Source of the DNA: CADEDH01 sp047974625
GTDB taxonomy: Bacteria; Actinomycetota; Acidimicrobiia; Acidimicrobiales; SZUA-35
Reading direction: 5' to 3'
NCBI GenBank assembly: GCA_047974625.1
Contig: JBKECK010000111.1
Coordinates: 1 to 64,000, forward strand
DNA: 64,000 nucleotides
Part shown: positions 1-10,573 of the stretch, piece by piece
Numbering within the stretch: position 1 is the first letter of the stretch
How the letters are laid out: each line of letters opens with the position of its first letter
Notes under the pieces: model-generated
Seen by the model: the letters and a program-made list of their open reading frames with translations, nothing else
Database searches by the model: none
What the model was told of the DNA's origin: nothing
Position numbers and translations under genes: made by a program

Positions 1-333
1 GGTCGAGACCAGGGTCTTGCCCTCACCGGTCTTCATCTCGGCCACCGACCCCCAGTGGAGGGCGACGCCACCGATCAGCTGTACGTCATAGTGGCGCTGG
101 CCGATCACGCGCTTGGCCGCCTCACGGGTGACCGCGAACGACTCGACCATCAGGTCGTCGAGGGTGGCGCCGTTGTCGAGGCGTTGACGGAAGTCGGCGG
201 TCTTGGCCTGGAGCTCGGCGTCGCTGAGGGCGACCATCTCGGACTCGAGGGCGTTGATCGGCTCCACCATGGCCCGTGCGGCCTTGAGGCGGCGGCCGTC
301 GCCCATCTTCAGGATCTTGTCCAGGAAACTCAT
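1..333 (-). CDS. secA: Preprotein translocase ATPase SecA, N-terminal part (cut by window edge)
   Basis: The first 111 codons of SecA, the motor ATPase that drives unfolded proteins through SecYEG at the inner face of the cytoplasmic membrane. The visible part begins MSFLDKILKMGDGRR and runs to the Walker A segment MKTGEGKT at the window edge, with the family's IGGVALHWGSVAEMKTGEGK stretch just before the cut. The gene continues beyond position 1, so the helicase, preprotein-binding and C-terminal regions are not visible. No Shine-Dalgarno precedes the ATG. Instead a TAGACT hexamer ends 10 bases upstream, so the leader is probably only a few bases long. hpf and comF follow upstream, as in mycobacteria. 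Confidence 0.97.
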   Translation of the reverse strand, partial: MSFLDKILKMGDGRRLKAARAMVEPINALESEMVALSDAELQAKTADFRQRLDNGATLDDLMVESFAVTREAAKRVIGQRHYDVQLIGGVALHWGSVAEMKTGEGKTLVST

Positions 334-343
334 GGTGAAACCC

Positions 344-349
344 AGTCTA
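344..349 (-). promoter_or_regulatory. Putative -10 hexamer of secA
   Basis: TAGACT on the minus strand, 10 bases before the secA ATG. It fits the TANNNT -10 consensus of actinobacterial housekeeping promoters and would put transcription start about 3 bases before the start codon. No convincing -35 is visible. Confidence 0.45.
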
Positions 350-379
350 CGGCGTTGGCCCGCGGCGACGGGTACCCAC

Positions 380-973
380 TCACTCGGCGTCGATCAGGCC
401 CATATGGCCGTCGTCGCGCCGGTAGAGCACGGCGGCCCTGTCCGTCTCGGCGTTGGTGAACACGAAGAAGTCGTGGTTGAGGAGGTCCATCTTCAGGGCG
501 GCCTCCTGGGGATGGAGCAGGGTGAGCTCGAACCGCTTCGACTTGACGATCCGGTAGATGGGTTCGGGGGCCGCCGCCTCCACCTGGGGGCCGTCGGCGG
601 GCACGAGCCCGGCCGGGCCGGCCACGAGATGTTCGGGCACCAAGTCCTCACCCAGGTGGGGCCGGTCCCGGACCCGACTCCGATCGAGCTTGGTCTTCAG
701 CTTGCGGAGCTGGCGCTCCAGCTTGTCCACGGCCAGGTCCACCGCGGTGTACCCATCGGCGGCGGCCACCTTGGCCCGGATGTGGTGGCCGTGGCCCACC
801 AACGTCACCTCGCAGAACTCGCGCTCCACCCGACGGGCGTTGCGCTCCTCCCAGAAGTGGACCTCGGCTCGTTCCATTCCCAGGTACTTCTCGAGCCGGC
901 CGATCTTCTCCTCCGTCTGGGTCCGCAGACGGTCCGACACCGTCATGTGGCGACCACTGACCGACACTTCCAT
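380..973 (-). CDS. hpf: Long-form ribosome hibernation promoting factor
   Basis: A 197-residue long-type HPF. It binds the decoding centre of idle 30S subunits and, through its C-terminal domain, promotes 100S ribosome dimers. Residues 1-100 form the S30AE domain (MEVSVSGRHMTVSDRLR at the start, then EKIGRLEKYLG). After a variable linker, the C-terminal dimerisation domain runs from about 140 to the end (PIYRIVKSKRFELTLLHPQ, then LNHDFFVFTNAET). The ATG at 973 is chosen because GAGGAGG stands 5 bases before it; a GTG one codon upstream is less likely. In Mycobacterium the equivalent gene also lies between comF and secA1. Confidence 0.96.
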   Translation of the reverse strand: MEVSVSGRHMTVSDRLRTQTEEKIGRLEKYLGMERAEVHFWEERNARRVEREFCEVTLVGHGHHIRAKVAAADGYTAVDLAVDKLERQLRKLKTKLDRSRVRDRPHLGEDLVPEHLVAGPAGLVPADGPQVEAAAPEPIYRIVKSKRFELTLLHPQEAALKMDLLNHDFFVFTNAETDRAAVLYRRDDGHMGLIDAE

Positions 974-1113
974 CACAGCCTCCTCGGGCGGGGATATCTC
1001 GGCTCCCGTCGGCGCTCAAGTCCACGAATGGAGGCGGGACGGGGGTCTTTGACCCTAGCAAAATGCAGGCCACGGGATTCGGCGACCATGGGGGCATTCC
1101 GGCCGTGGTGCCA

Positions 1114-1755
1114 TCAAAGGGAGACGGCAGCCACGGCGGCGCCCACCGGCAGGTGACCGGCCGCGGCCAGGGCCTCCCCGGCCCGGGCCAGCGACGCCCC
1201 CGTGGTGGTGACGTCGTCCACCAGCAGGACCCGTCCCGGCCGGTCGGAACCCGGCCGTCGGGACCCGGACCGGGCGGTGAGCGCCGGGCCTCGGAGCCGG
1301 TCGGGACGGGCCAGGTTGGCCTGGGTGCGGCGGTCGCGGCGCCGCAGCAGACGCCGGGCCGGGACCCCGAGCCGGCGGGCCACGGACCGGGCCAGGAGCT
1401 CGCCCTGGTCGTAGGGGCGACGGCGAAGGTGGAGGGGGCTGGCCGGCACCCAGGTGACCAGGTCCGGCCGGTCGTCCACCCCGAACCGGTGGGTGACCGC
1501 CCGACCCAACCACTCCCCCAGGCATCCCGCCGCCCGCCGGTGCCCCCCGTTCTTGGCTGCCAGCACGATCCGGGCCACAAGATCGTCGTAGACGAACAGG
1601 GCCGTCACCGGCAGGCCCGGACCGTCCGCCGGCACGGTGATCGGGCCACCGGTCCACCGGCGCCGCTCCAGCCGGTTGACGCAGGCCCCGCAGATGGCCC
1701 GGTGGGCGCCACCACATCCCGGACACCGCCGATCGAGCAGGACATCGAACACCAT
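1114..1755 (-). CDS. comF: ComF-family phosphoribosyltransferase-like protein
   Basis: A 213-residue ComF/GntX-family protein, linked in other bacteria to DNA uptake or nucleotide salvage; its reaction is unproven. The N-terminus has a four-cysteine zinc knuckle (C11, C14, C22, C25 in RRCPGCGGAHRAICGACVNR). The C-terminal half is a type I phosphoribosyltransferase fold with the PRPP loop VLLVDDVTTTGAS at 176-188. The open frame extends 26 codons further upstream, but the ATG at 1755 is preferred: the zinc knuckle starts right after it, and a TACCGT hexamer lies exactly 6 bases before it, suggesting a leaderless transcript. Its place next to hpf and secA is conserved in actinobacteria. Confidence 0.9.
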   Translation of the reverse strand: MVFDVLLDRRCPGCGGAHRAICGACVNRLERRRWTGGPITVPADGPGLPVTALFVYDDLVARIVLAAKNGGHRRAAGCLGEWLGRAVTHRFGVDDRPDLVTWVPASPLHLRRRPYDQGELLARSVARRLGVPARRLLRRRDRRTQANLARPDRLRGPALTARSGSRRPGSDRPGRVLLVDDVTTTGASLARAGEALAAAGHLPVGAAVAAVSL

Positions 1756-1761
1756 GACCCG

Positions 1762-1767
1762 ACGGTA
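1762..1767 (-). promoter_or_regulatory. Putative leaderless -10 of comF
   Basis: TACCGT followed by 6 bases and the ATG at 1755. No ribosome-binding sequence is present, so transcription probably starts on the A of the start codon. Confidence 0.5.
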
Positions 1768-1830
1768 CGGGCGGACGGTGACACCCGACCGCTGGACCCG
1801 CTGGCAGCCCTTCGGGCCGGCCGTACTTTG

Positions 1831-1862
1831 CACGACCTCAGAGCACGACCTCAGAGCACGAC
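1831..1862. repeat. 13-bp tandem repeat across the stop codon of the kinase-GGDEF gene
   Basis: CACGACCTCAGAG occurs twice in a row (1831-1843, 1844-1856), followed by the first 6 bases of a third copy. Read on the minus strand it duplicates the last codons and the TGA of the upstream gene. The unit length is not a multiple of three. Confidence 0.95.
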
Positions 1863-4800
1863 GGCTCGGTTCCGGCCGGCCTGCTTGGCCCGGTAGAGGG
1901 CGTCGTCGGCCCGGCCCAGCACCGACTCCAGGGATTCGGGACGGTTGCCCGTCCGATGCCTGACGGTGCCCCCCACGCTCACCCGGACCGGCAGGTCGCC
2001 GCTGCGGGTGAGCACCGGGGTGGAGCGCAGGGCGTCGAGCAGCCGGTCGGTCACCGCCGCCACCTCACCTCCATCGGCGAGGAGGACGACGAACTCCTCG
2101 CCCCCGTACCGGCCGATGACGTCGTCGGGGCCGACACACTCCTGGAGGCGGGAGGCGACGCCCCGGATCACGTCGTCGCCGGTCAGGTGGCCATGATCGT
2201 CGTTGACCTGCTTGAAGAAGTCGATGTCCACCATAACGGCGGCCGGGCCCGGCCCGTCGCTCCCGGCCTCGTCCAGCATCCGCTGGCCCAGGTCGAACAG
2301 GTGGCGACGGTTGGCCAGGCCCGTCAGCTCGTCGCGGGTGGCCAGCAGCTGCACCCGTTGCAGCAGGGCAGCCCGCGTGTAGGCCGTCGAGGCCTGGGTG
2401 GCCAGCACGGCCAGCACCTCCCTCTGGTCGTCGTCGGCCGGCTGGTCGGCGGCGATGACGAGCTGGGCCCCCGAACCGACCTCGGCCAGGGGGTGGGCCA
2501 GCCAGTGGCGACCGGCGAGGGCGTCCCACGGCGGCGGCTCCCCGGGCCGCCCCGAGGTGATCCGGGTAGAGGCGACGAGACGGCGCAGGCCCACCGCTCC
2601 GGCCGCCAGCCCGCACGATCCTTCGCCGTCACCGCCACGGTCGCCGACCAGCTCGAGCCCACCGTCGTCGGCCTGGAGCACCACCCAGGCCCGGTCGGCA
2701 CCGAGCGCAGCCACGGTGGACGCGGTGAGGACCCGCAGCACCTGGAGGGGGGTTTCCGACGCCGCCATCTGCGACGCCGAGTCCCGCAGGGCCTCGGCCA
2801 GGTCCCGGCGGCGCCGCTCGGCGTCGACCGACGCCTCGAGCCGGTAGGCCCTTGAGGTCTCGAGCACGGTGGCGATCGGGGTGCACAGGGCCCGGAGTAC
2901 CCCGACGTCGTCAGCGGTGAAGATCCCCTTGGCCAGCTGGCTGTCGAGATAGACGACGCCTAGGAGACGACCGTCGAGCTCGAGGGGGGCGGCCATGATG
3001 CTGCGCAGACCGTGCTGCACCATGCTCCGGGCCCCGATGGCCTCGCCCTCGTCGCTCCCGGTCACCACCAGGGCCTCCCTGGTCTCCCGCACCCGTTCCA
3101 CCACCGAGGCGCTATAGCCGGTCAGTACGGCCAGGTCGGCGCCCTGTTCGTCACGGCCGAGCCGTTGGACGAGCCCATCCTCGCCCTGGTCGTCGCCCTC
3201 GGTGGCGAGGAACAGGAACGCCCGCTCGGCGTTGAGCAGGGTGATGATCTGCTCCAACGCCACCCGGGCCACCTCGTCGGGGTCGACCACCTGGGCCACG
3301 GCATGGCTCACCTGTTCCAACGCGTCGACCTGACGTTCGTACCGCCCGGACGCACCGGGCACCCCGCCCGGATCGGAAACCCGGCCCGCCACCGGGACCG
3401 ACCGGTCCGCCCCGTGGGGCGCCAGATCGGTGGGAGAGAACTCGGCTTCGACGATCCGGACCCGCTGCCGCCAGCCCTGCTCGGCGGCGATGTCGCGGGC
3501 CATGGCCGCGGTCCGCGCCGCCTCGCCCTGATGGCCGAGGGCGAGCAGGGCCCGGGCCCGGACCCGGGCCGCCTCGTAGCTGAGCAGGGGTGCGTCGGGC
3601 TGGGGCGGGCGCCAGGCCGCCACGGTCCGCCAGGCCTCCTCGGGCCGGCCGGTCAGAAGGAGCAGATCGGCCTCCAGGATGGGCTGGGCCGCCATCACCT
3701 GCGACGAGCGCCGGTCCCGTCCGGCCCGCCGGACCGCCCGGCCGGCGGCGGCGATCCGCTCGCGGCGTTCCTCGTCCGGCACCCGCCGGGCCCAGCTCAG
3801 CAGCCCGAGGGCGTGGTAGACGGTGACGTCCCGGAACTGCCGCACCATACGGGCCGGCCCCCCGGCCAGGCGGTACATCTCCTCGGCCGCGGCGTCGAAC
3901 TCCGGGCCGATGTCGTCCTGCTCCAGCAGGCCACGGACCTTGGTGAGCAGCAGGATGAGGCGGGCGCCGCGGGCTTCGGGCGCCCCGAACCGCTCGTGGA
4001 TCCGGGTCATCTCCCGCGCCCCGTCCGCGAACCGGCCCTGCTGGTAGGCGATCAGAGCGTCGTAGGTGACGAGGGCGGCGAACTCCAGCGACGGGGCGGC
4101 CGCCACCCGCCGGCGCCCCAGGGCGTTCCACAGCATCAGGTCATCGGTCAGGCCGAGGAAGCCGGCGTGAGCGCCCAGACTGGCCGTGGCGTCGAGGTAC
4201 TTGGCCGTGTCAAGCCATCGGCCGTGCCGGTTGATGGTGTGGGCCCAAGCTGCACCGTCGTCCCAGTTGGCCAGGTAGGCGGTGATCCCCCAACACCAGC
4301 TGACCAGGGCCTGGAGGTGGGGGTCGTCCACCGCGTCGGCAGCCCGTTCGGAGCGCCGGAGGGTCCATTCCGACAGCCGGCGTAGGCCGGCGGTGCCCAG
4401 TGCGGTGCCGAACCCGGCCACCGCGATCACGTACTCCGGGTTCGTCCGGGCGAGCCGGCGAGCCCCTAGGGCGGCGCAGGCCGAGTGGAACAGCATCCGA
4501 CCGAGGGCTAGGTCCTGACCGCCGACGTACACCGAGATGTTGTGGGCCCGGACGAACAGCCGGTCATCGTTCCGGTCGGCGCGGCGACGGGTGAGCGCCG
4601 GATTGAGGAGGTCGGCAACCACCGCCCGGGCCATGGCGATACCGCCGTCGGGAACCGGCCGGCCGACCAGGGCCAGCACCTCCCGGAGCAGGCGGTAGGC
4701 GTCCGCGGTGGCCCACGACGCCACGTGCACGTCGGCCAGTTCGAGGAGCGCCTCGGCCCGGTCGACGGCGGTGGGGGCGGCGTCCGCGCTGGCCTCCAGC

Positions 4801-7445
4801 TGGTGGACGGCCTCGGTGAAGTCGCCGGCCTCCCGCAGGGCGGAGCCGTAGTGGAGCAGGAAACCATGGTCGCCGGCCCCGGCGGCGTGGGCGGCGGCGA
4901 AGAACGGCACGGCCACCTCGGGCGCCTGCTCGCTGGCCGCCAGCTCCCCGGCCTCCCGGCAGGTCTCGTGCACCCGGCGGCGGTCGGCCTGATCGCCGGC
5001 CTGGAGGTAGTGCTGGGCCAGGGCGTACACCAGATCGGGGGTCGCCCGTCGGCCGTTGACTCCGCCCGGTCCGGGCCGTCCGGTGGCCGCCTCGGCCCAC
5101 CGCCGGTCCAGGGCCCGGGCGATGCAGAGGTGGAGCCGGGCGGCCCCGTCGGGGTCCAACGGGTCGAGCAGAGCCTCCCGGACCCGGTCGTGCACGAAGG
5201 CCAGCTCGGGGCCCCGAGGCTCCAGCAGGTGGCGGTCGGTGGCGTCGGCCAGGGCGTGGCGCACCTCGGCCGAATCAGCGGTCCCGATCACCTCGACGAC
5301 GATGTCGGGGTCGAACCGGGCCCCGAGGGCGGCCCCCACCGTGAGCACCTCCCGTCCCCGGCGGCCGATGCCGTCCACGCGGGAGAGAACCAGGCCCAGG
5401 ACGTCCTCGGGGAGTTCGAGATCACGGAGGCCGGCCTCATCGAGACGCCACCGGCCCCAATCCGGGGTGAGCAGGCCGGCGTCGACCACGGCCCGGAGGA
5501 ACTCCCTGACCACGAACGGGTTGCCGTCCCCCCGGGCGGCCAGGGCCCGGGAGATCCCTTCGTCAAGGTGGGCACCCGGCAGTTCGAGACGCACCAGTTC
5601 CGCCACCTCGTCGTCGGTGAAGGGTCTCAGTTCGATGGTGGGTTCCAGGCGACCGCCGGCCACGGCCACGAACCGGTCGACGGCCGCCTCGGCCGCCGGC
5701 TCCACCCGGGCCGTTCCCACCACCAGGAGGCGGTGGTCGGCCACCTCGGCGGCCAGCTGCTCCACCACCCGCACCGTCGAGGTGTCCAACCACTGGACGT
5801 CGTCGAGATGGAGCAGGAGGCCGTCGAACCGGTCGGCCAGGTCGATCAGGAAGCCGGCCACCACCCCGGGCAACTGGCCGCTCCGGTCGCCCTCGATCCG
5901 GTCGTGCCCGTCCACCAGGGACGGGCCGACCACGGCGATGAGCGGGCCGGCCTGGTGGGCGGCCACGGCCACGTCGGCGAGGGCGGCGACCGCGGCCGGG
6001 TCGGTGCGGAGGCGCAGCTGGTCCAGCCACTCGTCGAGGGCGGCCCGGAGGGGCCCGAGGGGGGTCGGGTCGTCGGCGCTGCCCTTCCCCGACAGGACCA
6101 ACCCACCGCCGGCCTCGACCCGATCGGCCAGGGCCCGCACCAGGGCGGTCTTGCCCACCCCGGCCGGTCCCCGCACGAGGGCCAACCCGCCGGTCCCGGC
6201 CACGGCCCGGCTCCAGCGCCGCTCCAGGGCGGCTAGGGGGCGGTGCCGGCCGACCAGGCCAGCGCCGCCCCCTAGCCGTCTCCCGCGCCGGTGGGGCGGG
6301 GCCGGGCGGCGGCCGACGGGTTGGCCCGGGCCGACGGCGGCCGGGAGACCCCGCACGGCGTCGAGCACCTCCACCGCGCTCGGGTACCGGTCGTCGGGGT
6401 CCTTCGCCAGGAGCCGCTCCACCACCGACCGGAGCTCGGGGTCCACCGCCGGGGCCAGGACCTGGAGGTCGGGGGGCGGTTCCACCGCGTGGCTGCGGAG
6501 CAACCGGCCGACGTCGGCGGCCGTGAACGGGGGGCGCCCGGCCAGCATCTCGAACAGCACCACGCCCACGGCGTAGAGGTCACTGCGCTCGTCGACCGAC
6601 CGGCGGAGCATCCCGGCCTGCTCGGGGGCGGCGTAGGCCAAGGTCCCCACCACCGCGTCGCGGTCGTCCCGGCGGCGGCCCAGGGCGCCCCCGACCCGTC
6701 CGGCCAGGCCGAAGTCGACGAGCCGGACCATCCCGTCGTCCCCGACGACGATGTTCTCGGGCTTGACGTCCCGGTGCAGCACTCCGGCCCGGTGGGCGGC
6801 GGCCAGGGCCTCCAGCACCCCCTCGGTCACGGCCAGGGCCCGGGGCGGGGCCATCGGGCCGGGCTCGATCAGCTCCCGCAGGTTGCGCCCGGCGGCCAGG
6901 TCGGCCACCAGGTACGGGCGCCGGTCGATCGAGCCGAGGGCATGGACCTTGGGCACCCCGGGATCGTCGATCATGGCCAGCAGGGCGGCCTCCCGCCCGA
7001 ACGAACGCACGGCGTCGGCCGGGTCCTCGGCCGGAACGTTCAGCAGCTTCAACGCGTAGTGGCGGCCGGGCTCCGGCCCGGATCGATCACCGGCCCGGGC
7101 GACGCCGGGGTCGTCGGTGCCCCGGGCCTCGTAGACGGTGGCCTGCCCACCCCGCCCGAGGACGCCGACGATCTCCAACCCGGCCCCCGCCGTCGACGGG
7201 AACCCCGCGGACCGCCGGTCGGACCGCACCGCGGGCCCGGCCGGGTCAGGGAGGCGTTCGTACGGGATCACCGCCCCCGGGGAGGCCGGTCCCGACGGTG
7301 GGGCGCCGCCGGGACCCGGCGCGGGGTGCGTCCCATCACCGGCCGTCGAGGCCGCGCTCGCCTGATCCGTGCCCAACGGGGAGGAGCCCATAGGTTCCGG
7401 ATCGACCAAATCGACGGGTGGCTTGAAGGTCCGGTCGGGTGGCAC
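1851..7445 (-). CDS. Giant Ser/Thr kinase - AAA ATPase - GAF - GAF - GGDEF signalling protein
   Basis: A 1,864-residue multidomain protein with no membrane segment visible. Residues 90-370 are a Hanks-type kinase that looks active: glycine loop LGRGGQATVYEA, Lys133, HRD 224-226, DFG 244-246, and APE in YAAPEQ. An AAA/STAND-type ATPase follows (Walker A GPAGVGKT 426-433, Walker B-like LLLHLDDVQWLD), then a long helical, TPR/MalT-like region to about 1340. Two GAF-like sensor domains (about 1375-1530 and 1555-1695) precede a diguanylate cyclase domain (1700-1864) with GGEEF at 1781-1785. The allosteric RxxD I-site is GPDD here, so the arginine is missing and product inhibition may be weak. Kinase-ATPase-GAF-histidine kinase proteins of the cyanobacterial HstK type are the nearest plan I know; here the output is c-di-GMP. 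The start is uncertain: GTG at 7445 or ATG at 7391. Confidence 0.93.
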   Translation of the reverse strand: MPPDRTFKPPVDLVDPEPMGSSPLGTDQASAASTAGDGTHPAPGPGGAPPSGPASPGAVIPYERLPDPAGPAVRSDRRSAGFPSTAGAGLEIVGVLGRGGQATVYEARGTDDPGVARAGDRSGPEPGRHYALKLLNVPAEDPADAVRSFGREAALLAMIDDPGVPKVHALGSIDRRPYLVADLAAGRNLRELIEPGPMAPPRALAVTEGVLEALAAAHRAGVLHRDVKPENIVVGDDGMVRLVDFGLAGRVGGALGRRRDDRDAVVGTLAYAAPEQAGMLRRSVDERSDLYAVGVVLFEMLAGRPPFTAADVGRLLRSHAVEPPPDLQVLAPAVDPELRSVVERLLAKDPDDRYPSAVEVLDAVRGLPAAVGPGQPVGRRPAPPHRRGRRLGGGAGLVGRHRPLAALERRWSRAVAGTGGLALVRGPAGVGKTALVRALADRVEAGGGLVLSGKGSADDPTPLGPLRAALDEWLDQLRLRTDPAAVAALADVAVAAHQAGPLIAVVGPSLVDGHDRIEGDRSGQLPGVVAGFLIDLADRFDGLLLHLDDVQWLDTSTVRVVEQLAAEVADHRLLVVGTARVEPAAEAAVDRFVAVAGGRLEPTIELRPFTDDEVAELVRLELPGAHLDEGISRALAARGDGNPFVVREFLRAVVDAGLLTPDWGRWRLDEAGLRDLELPEDVLGLVLSRVDGIGRRGREVLTVGAALGARFDPDIVVEVIGTADSAEVRHALADATDRHLLEPRGPELAFVHDRVREALLDPLDPDGAARLHLCIARALDRRWAEAATGRPGPGGVNGRRATPDLVYALAQHYLQAGDQADRRRVHETCREAGELAASEQAPEVAVPFFAAAHAAGAGDHGFLLHYGSALREAGDFTEAVHQLEASADAAPTAVDRAEALLELADVHVASWATADAYRLLREVLALVGRPVPDGGIAMARAVVADLLNPALTRRRADRNDDRLFVRAHNISVYVGGQDLALGRMLFHSACAALGARRLARTNPEYVIAVAGFGTALGTAGLRRLSEWTLRRSERAADAVDDPHLQALVSWCWGITAYLANWDDGAAWAHTINRHGRWLDTAKYLDATASLGAHAGFLGLTDDLMLWNALGRRRVAAAPSLEFAALVTYDALIAYQQGRFADGAREMTRIHERFGAPEARGARLILLLTKVRGLLEQDDIGPEFDAAAEEMYRLAGGPARMVRQFRDVTVYHALGLLSWARRVPDEERRERIAAAGRAVRRAGRDRRSSQVMAAQPILEADLLLLTGRPEEAWRTVAAWRPPQPDAPLLSYEAARVRARALLALGHQGEAARTAAMARDIAAEQGWRQRVRIVEAEFSPTDLAPHGADRSVPVAGRVSDPGGVPGASGRYERQVDALEQVSHAVAQVVDPDEVARVALEQIITLLNAERAFLFLATEGDDQGEDGLVQRLGRDEQGADLAVLTGYSASVVERVRETREALVVTGSDEGEAIGARSMVQHGLRSIMAAPLELDGRLLGVVYLDSQLAKGIFTADDVGVLRALCTPIATVLETSRAYRLEASVDAERRRRDLAEALRDSASQMAASETPLQVLRVLTASTVAALGADRAWVVLQADDGGLELVGDRGGDGEGSCGLAAGAVGLRRLVASTRITSGRPGEPPPWDALAGRHWLAHPLAEVGSGAQLVIAADQPADDDQREVLAVLATQASTAYTRAALLQRVQLLATRDELTGLANRRHLFDLGQRMLDEAGSDGPGPAAVMVDIDFFKQVNDDHGHLTGDDVIRGVASRLQECVGPDDVIGRYGGEEFVVLLADGGEVAAVTDRLLDALRSTPVLTRSGDLPVRVSVGGTVRHRTGNRPESLESVLGRADDALYRAKQAGRNRAVVL

Positions 7446-7553
7446 CGGACCGGCCGCGATCGGCGGGGTGGGGCCGGCCAGCGGAAGCCCGGCCGGACCG
7501 GCGCCGGGGCGAACCCGCCCGGGACCGGCCCGTAGCCTCCGGGCCGCGGCCGC

Positions 7554-9026
<1,473 letters not shown>

Positions 9027-9231
9027 GGGTTCAACTCCCTCCGGGGGTCGAGCCTGTCCCGGCTCCAGGACCCACCGGTTCGCGTTCGGGGGGACGGGGT
9101 GGTCGGGGGCTGAGGCCCACTGGCCCAGATCACGCAGCCCTCGACGGTCCGCCGGTCAGGCTACCAGGGCCCGGGGGGCCGCCGGGGATCGATCCGGGTG
9201 GAGCTAGGCCATCCACCCACCGTCCGGGCCG

Positions 9232-10530
9232 TCAGCCCGAGGAGGCACGCCAGGCCATCGCCGGCCCGTCGGCCCGGATCCGGTAGGGCCCGTCGCTCCA
9301 CCACACCACGGCGGTCTCCCCCGCGGCAAGGACCATCTCCCCGCCGGCCCCGCTCCCCCGGCGCTCCGGTTCGACGGTCAACCGGACGGTGCCGGCGGTG
9401 ACCAGGAGCAGGTCGATCCCGTCGTGACGGACCAGGTGGTCGAGACGGTCGGCCCGGTCGACGGCCAGCCGGGTCAGGCTGAACTCGGGGATGGGCAGGT
9501 GGTAGCGGTGCACCGGACCGGTGGGGGTCTGCACCGGGGCGGGACCGTCGCCTGGATCCAGCACGGTGACGAGCTCGGCCACGTCGACGTGTTTCGGCGT
9601 CAGGCCCCCGCGGACGACGTTGTCGCTGTTCGCCATCAGCTCCACCCCCGCCCCCACCAGGTAGGCGTGGAGGTTCCCGGCGGGCAGGAACATGGCCTGA
9701 CCCGGCCGGAGGGTCACATGGTTGAGGAGGAGGGCCACCACCACCCCGGGATCGCCCGGGTAGAAGGCGTCCAGGCGGGGGGTCCAGGCCAGCTCGGGCC
9801 GGAAGATCTCCAAGGCCGGCGGCAGGCCGGTGGCGATCAGGTGTTCGGCCGCGGCCACCGTGGCGGCCACCAGCGTCTTGGCCGCCACGGGATCCAGGCC
9901 GAGCACGTCGGCCACCAGCGACCGGGCCGCCTGTCGGCCGGCGTCGGCGCCGCCGGCCGCACCCGTGCGGCACCGGGCGGCCAGATCGGCGATGGTGAGC
10001 GTTGGGCCGGCCGGGCCCGTCCCGGCGCCGGTGGAGTCAGCCCCGGCGGTGGCACCGGCCAGGGCGGCCAGCAACCGCGCCGTGTCAGCCAGGGGCCGGA
10101 ACCCGCACTTGGCCTCGAAGTCGGTCAGGGCGGCGATGACCTCGGGTTTTGGGTTCGGGTCCCGGTAGGTGCGCTCGGGGGCATCGCCGGGGATCCCGGC
10201 CGCCTCCTCCCGGGCGAACCCGGCCCGGGCCTGCTCGGCCGACGGGTGGGCCTGGATCGAGAGGGGTTCGGCCGCGGCCAGGACCTTCAGCAGATACGGC
10301 ACGGCGCCGTAGCGGTTCGCCACCCCGGGCCCGAGGGTGGCCACCGGGTCGTCGGCCACCAGCCGGTCGAGGGTCACCCCCCGTTCCGGTATCGGGGACG
10401 GGGCCGACGGGTGGTCGCCCAACCACAGCTCCGCCTCGGGGCCACCCCCCGGCGGTCGCCCCTGGAGCTCGGCGATGAAGCGACGGTCGCCCCAGGCGTA
10501 GTCCCGCACCACCCCGATCAGCCGTTCCAC
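9232..10530 (-). CDS. manA: Mannose-6-phosphate isomerase, class I
   Basis: A 432-residue type I phosphomannose isomerase. It interconverts fructose-6-phosphate and mannose-6-phosphate, the entry to GDP-mannose. Family motifs: DYAWGDRRF near the N-terminus, SIQAHPS (zinc and substrate site), PNPKPEVIAALTDFEA, and PAGNLHAYLVGAGVE. The start is a GTG after a G-rich stretch. It lies 43 bases downstream of the phosphomannomutase gene on the same strand, so the two probably form an operon that supplies mannose-1-phosphate for the envelope glycan genes further along the window. Confidence 0.96.
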   Translation of the reverse strand: MERLIGVVRDYAWGDRRFIAELQGRPPGGGPEAELWLGDHPSAPSPIPERGVTLDRLVADDPVATLGPGVANRYGAVPYLLKVLAAAEPLSIQAHPSAEQARAGFAREEAAGIPGDAPERTYRDPNPKPEVIAALTDFEAKCGFRPLADTARLLAALAGATAGADSTGAGTGPAGPTLTIADLAARCRTGAAGGADAGRQAARSLVADVLGLDPVAAKTLVAATVAAAEHLIATGLPPALEIFRPELAWTPRLDAFYPGDPGVVVALLLNHVTLRPGQAMFLPAGNLHAYLVGAGVELMANSDNVVRGGLTPKHVDVAELVTVLDPGDGPAPVQTPTGPVHRYHLPIPEFSLTRLAVDRADRLDHLVRHDGIDLLLVTAGTVRLTVEPERRGSGAGGEMVLAAGETAVVWWSDGPYRIRADGPAMAWRASSG

Positions 10531-10573
10531 GGCCCACCCCCCCGCGGCGGCGGGCCGGGGACCGGGCCCGGGT

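Noticed and set aside
4542..6236. Long plus-strand open frame opposite the kinase-GGDEF gene
   Set aside because: Repetitive Gly/Pro/His/Gln-rich product with no domain; typical antisense shadow in GC-rich DNA. The same holds for the other long antisense frames.
9027..9231. Possible SAH riboswitch in front of ahcY
   Set aside because: An AGGCTCG piece is present, but the other conserved segments of the motif (GAGGAGCGNTGC and the matching 3' strand) are not, so I do not call it.
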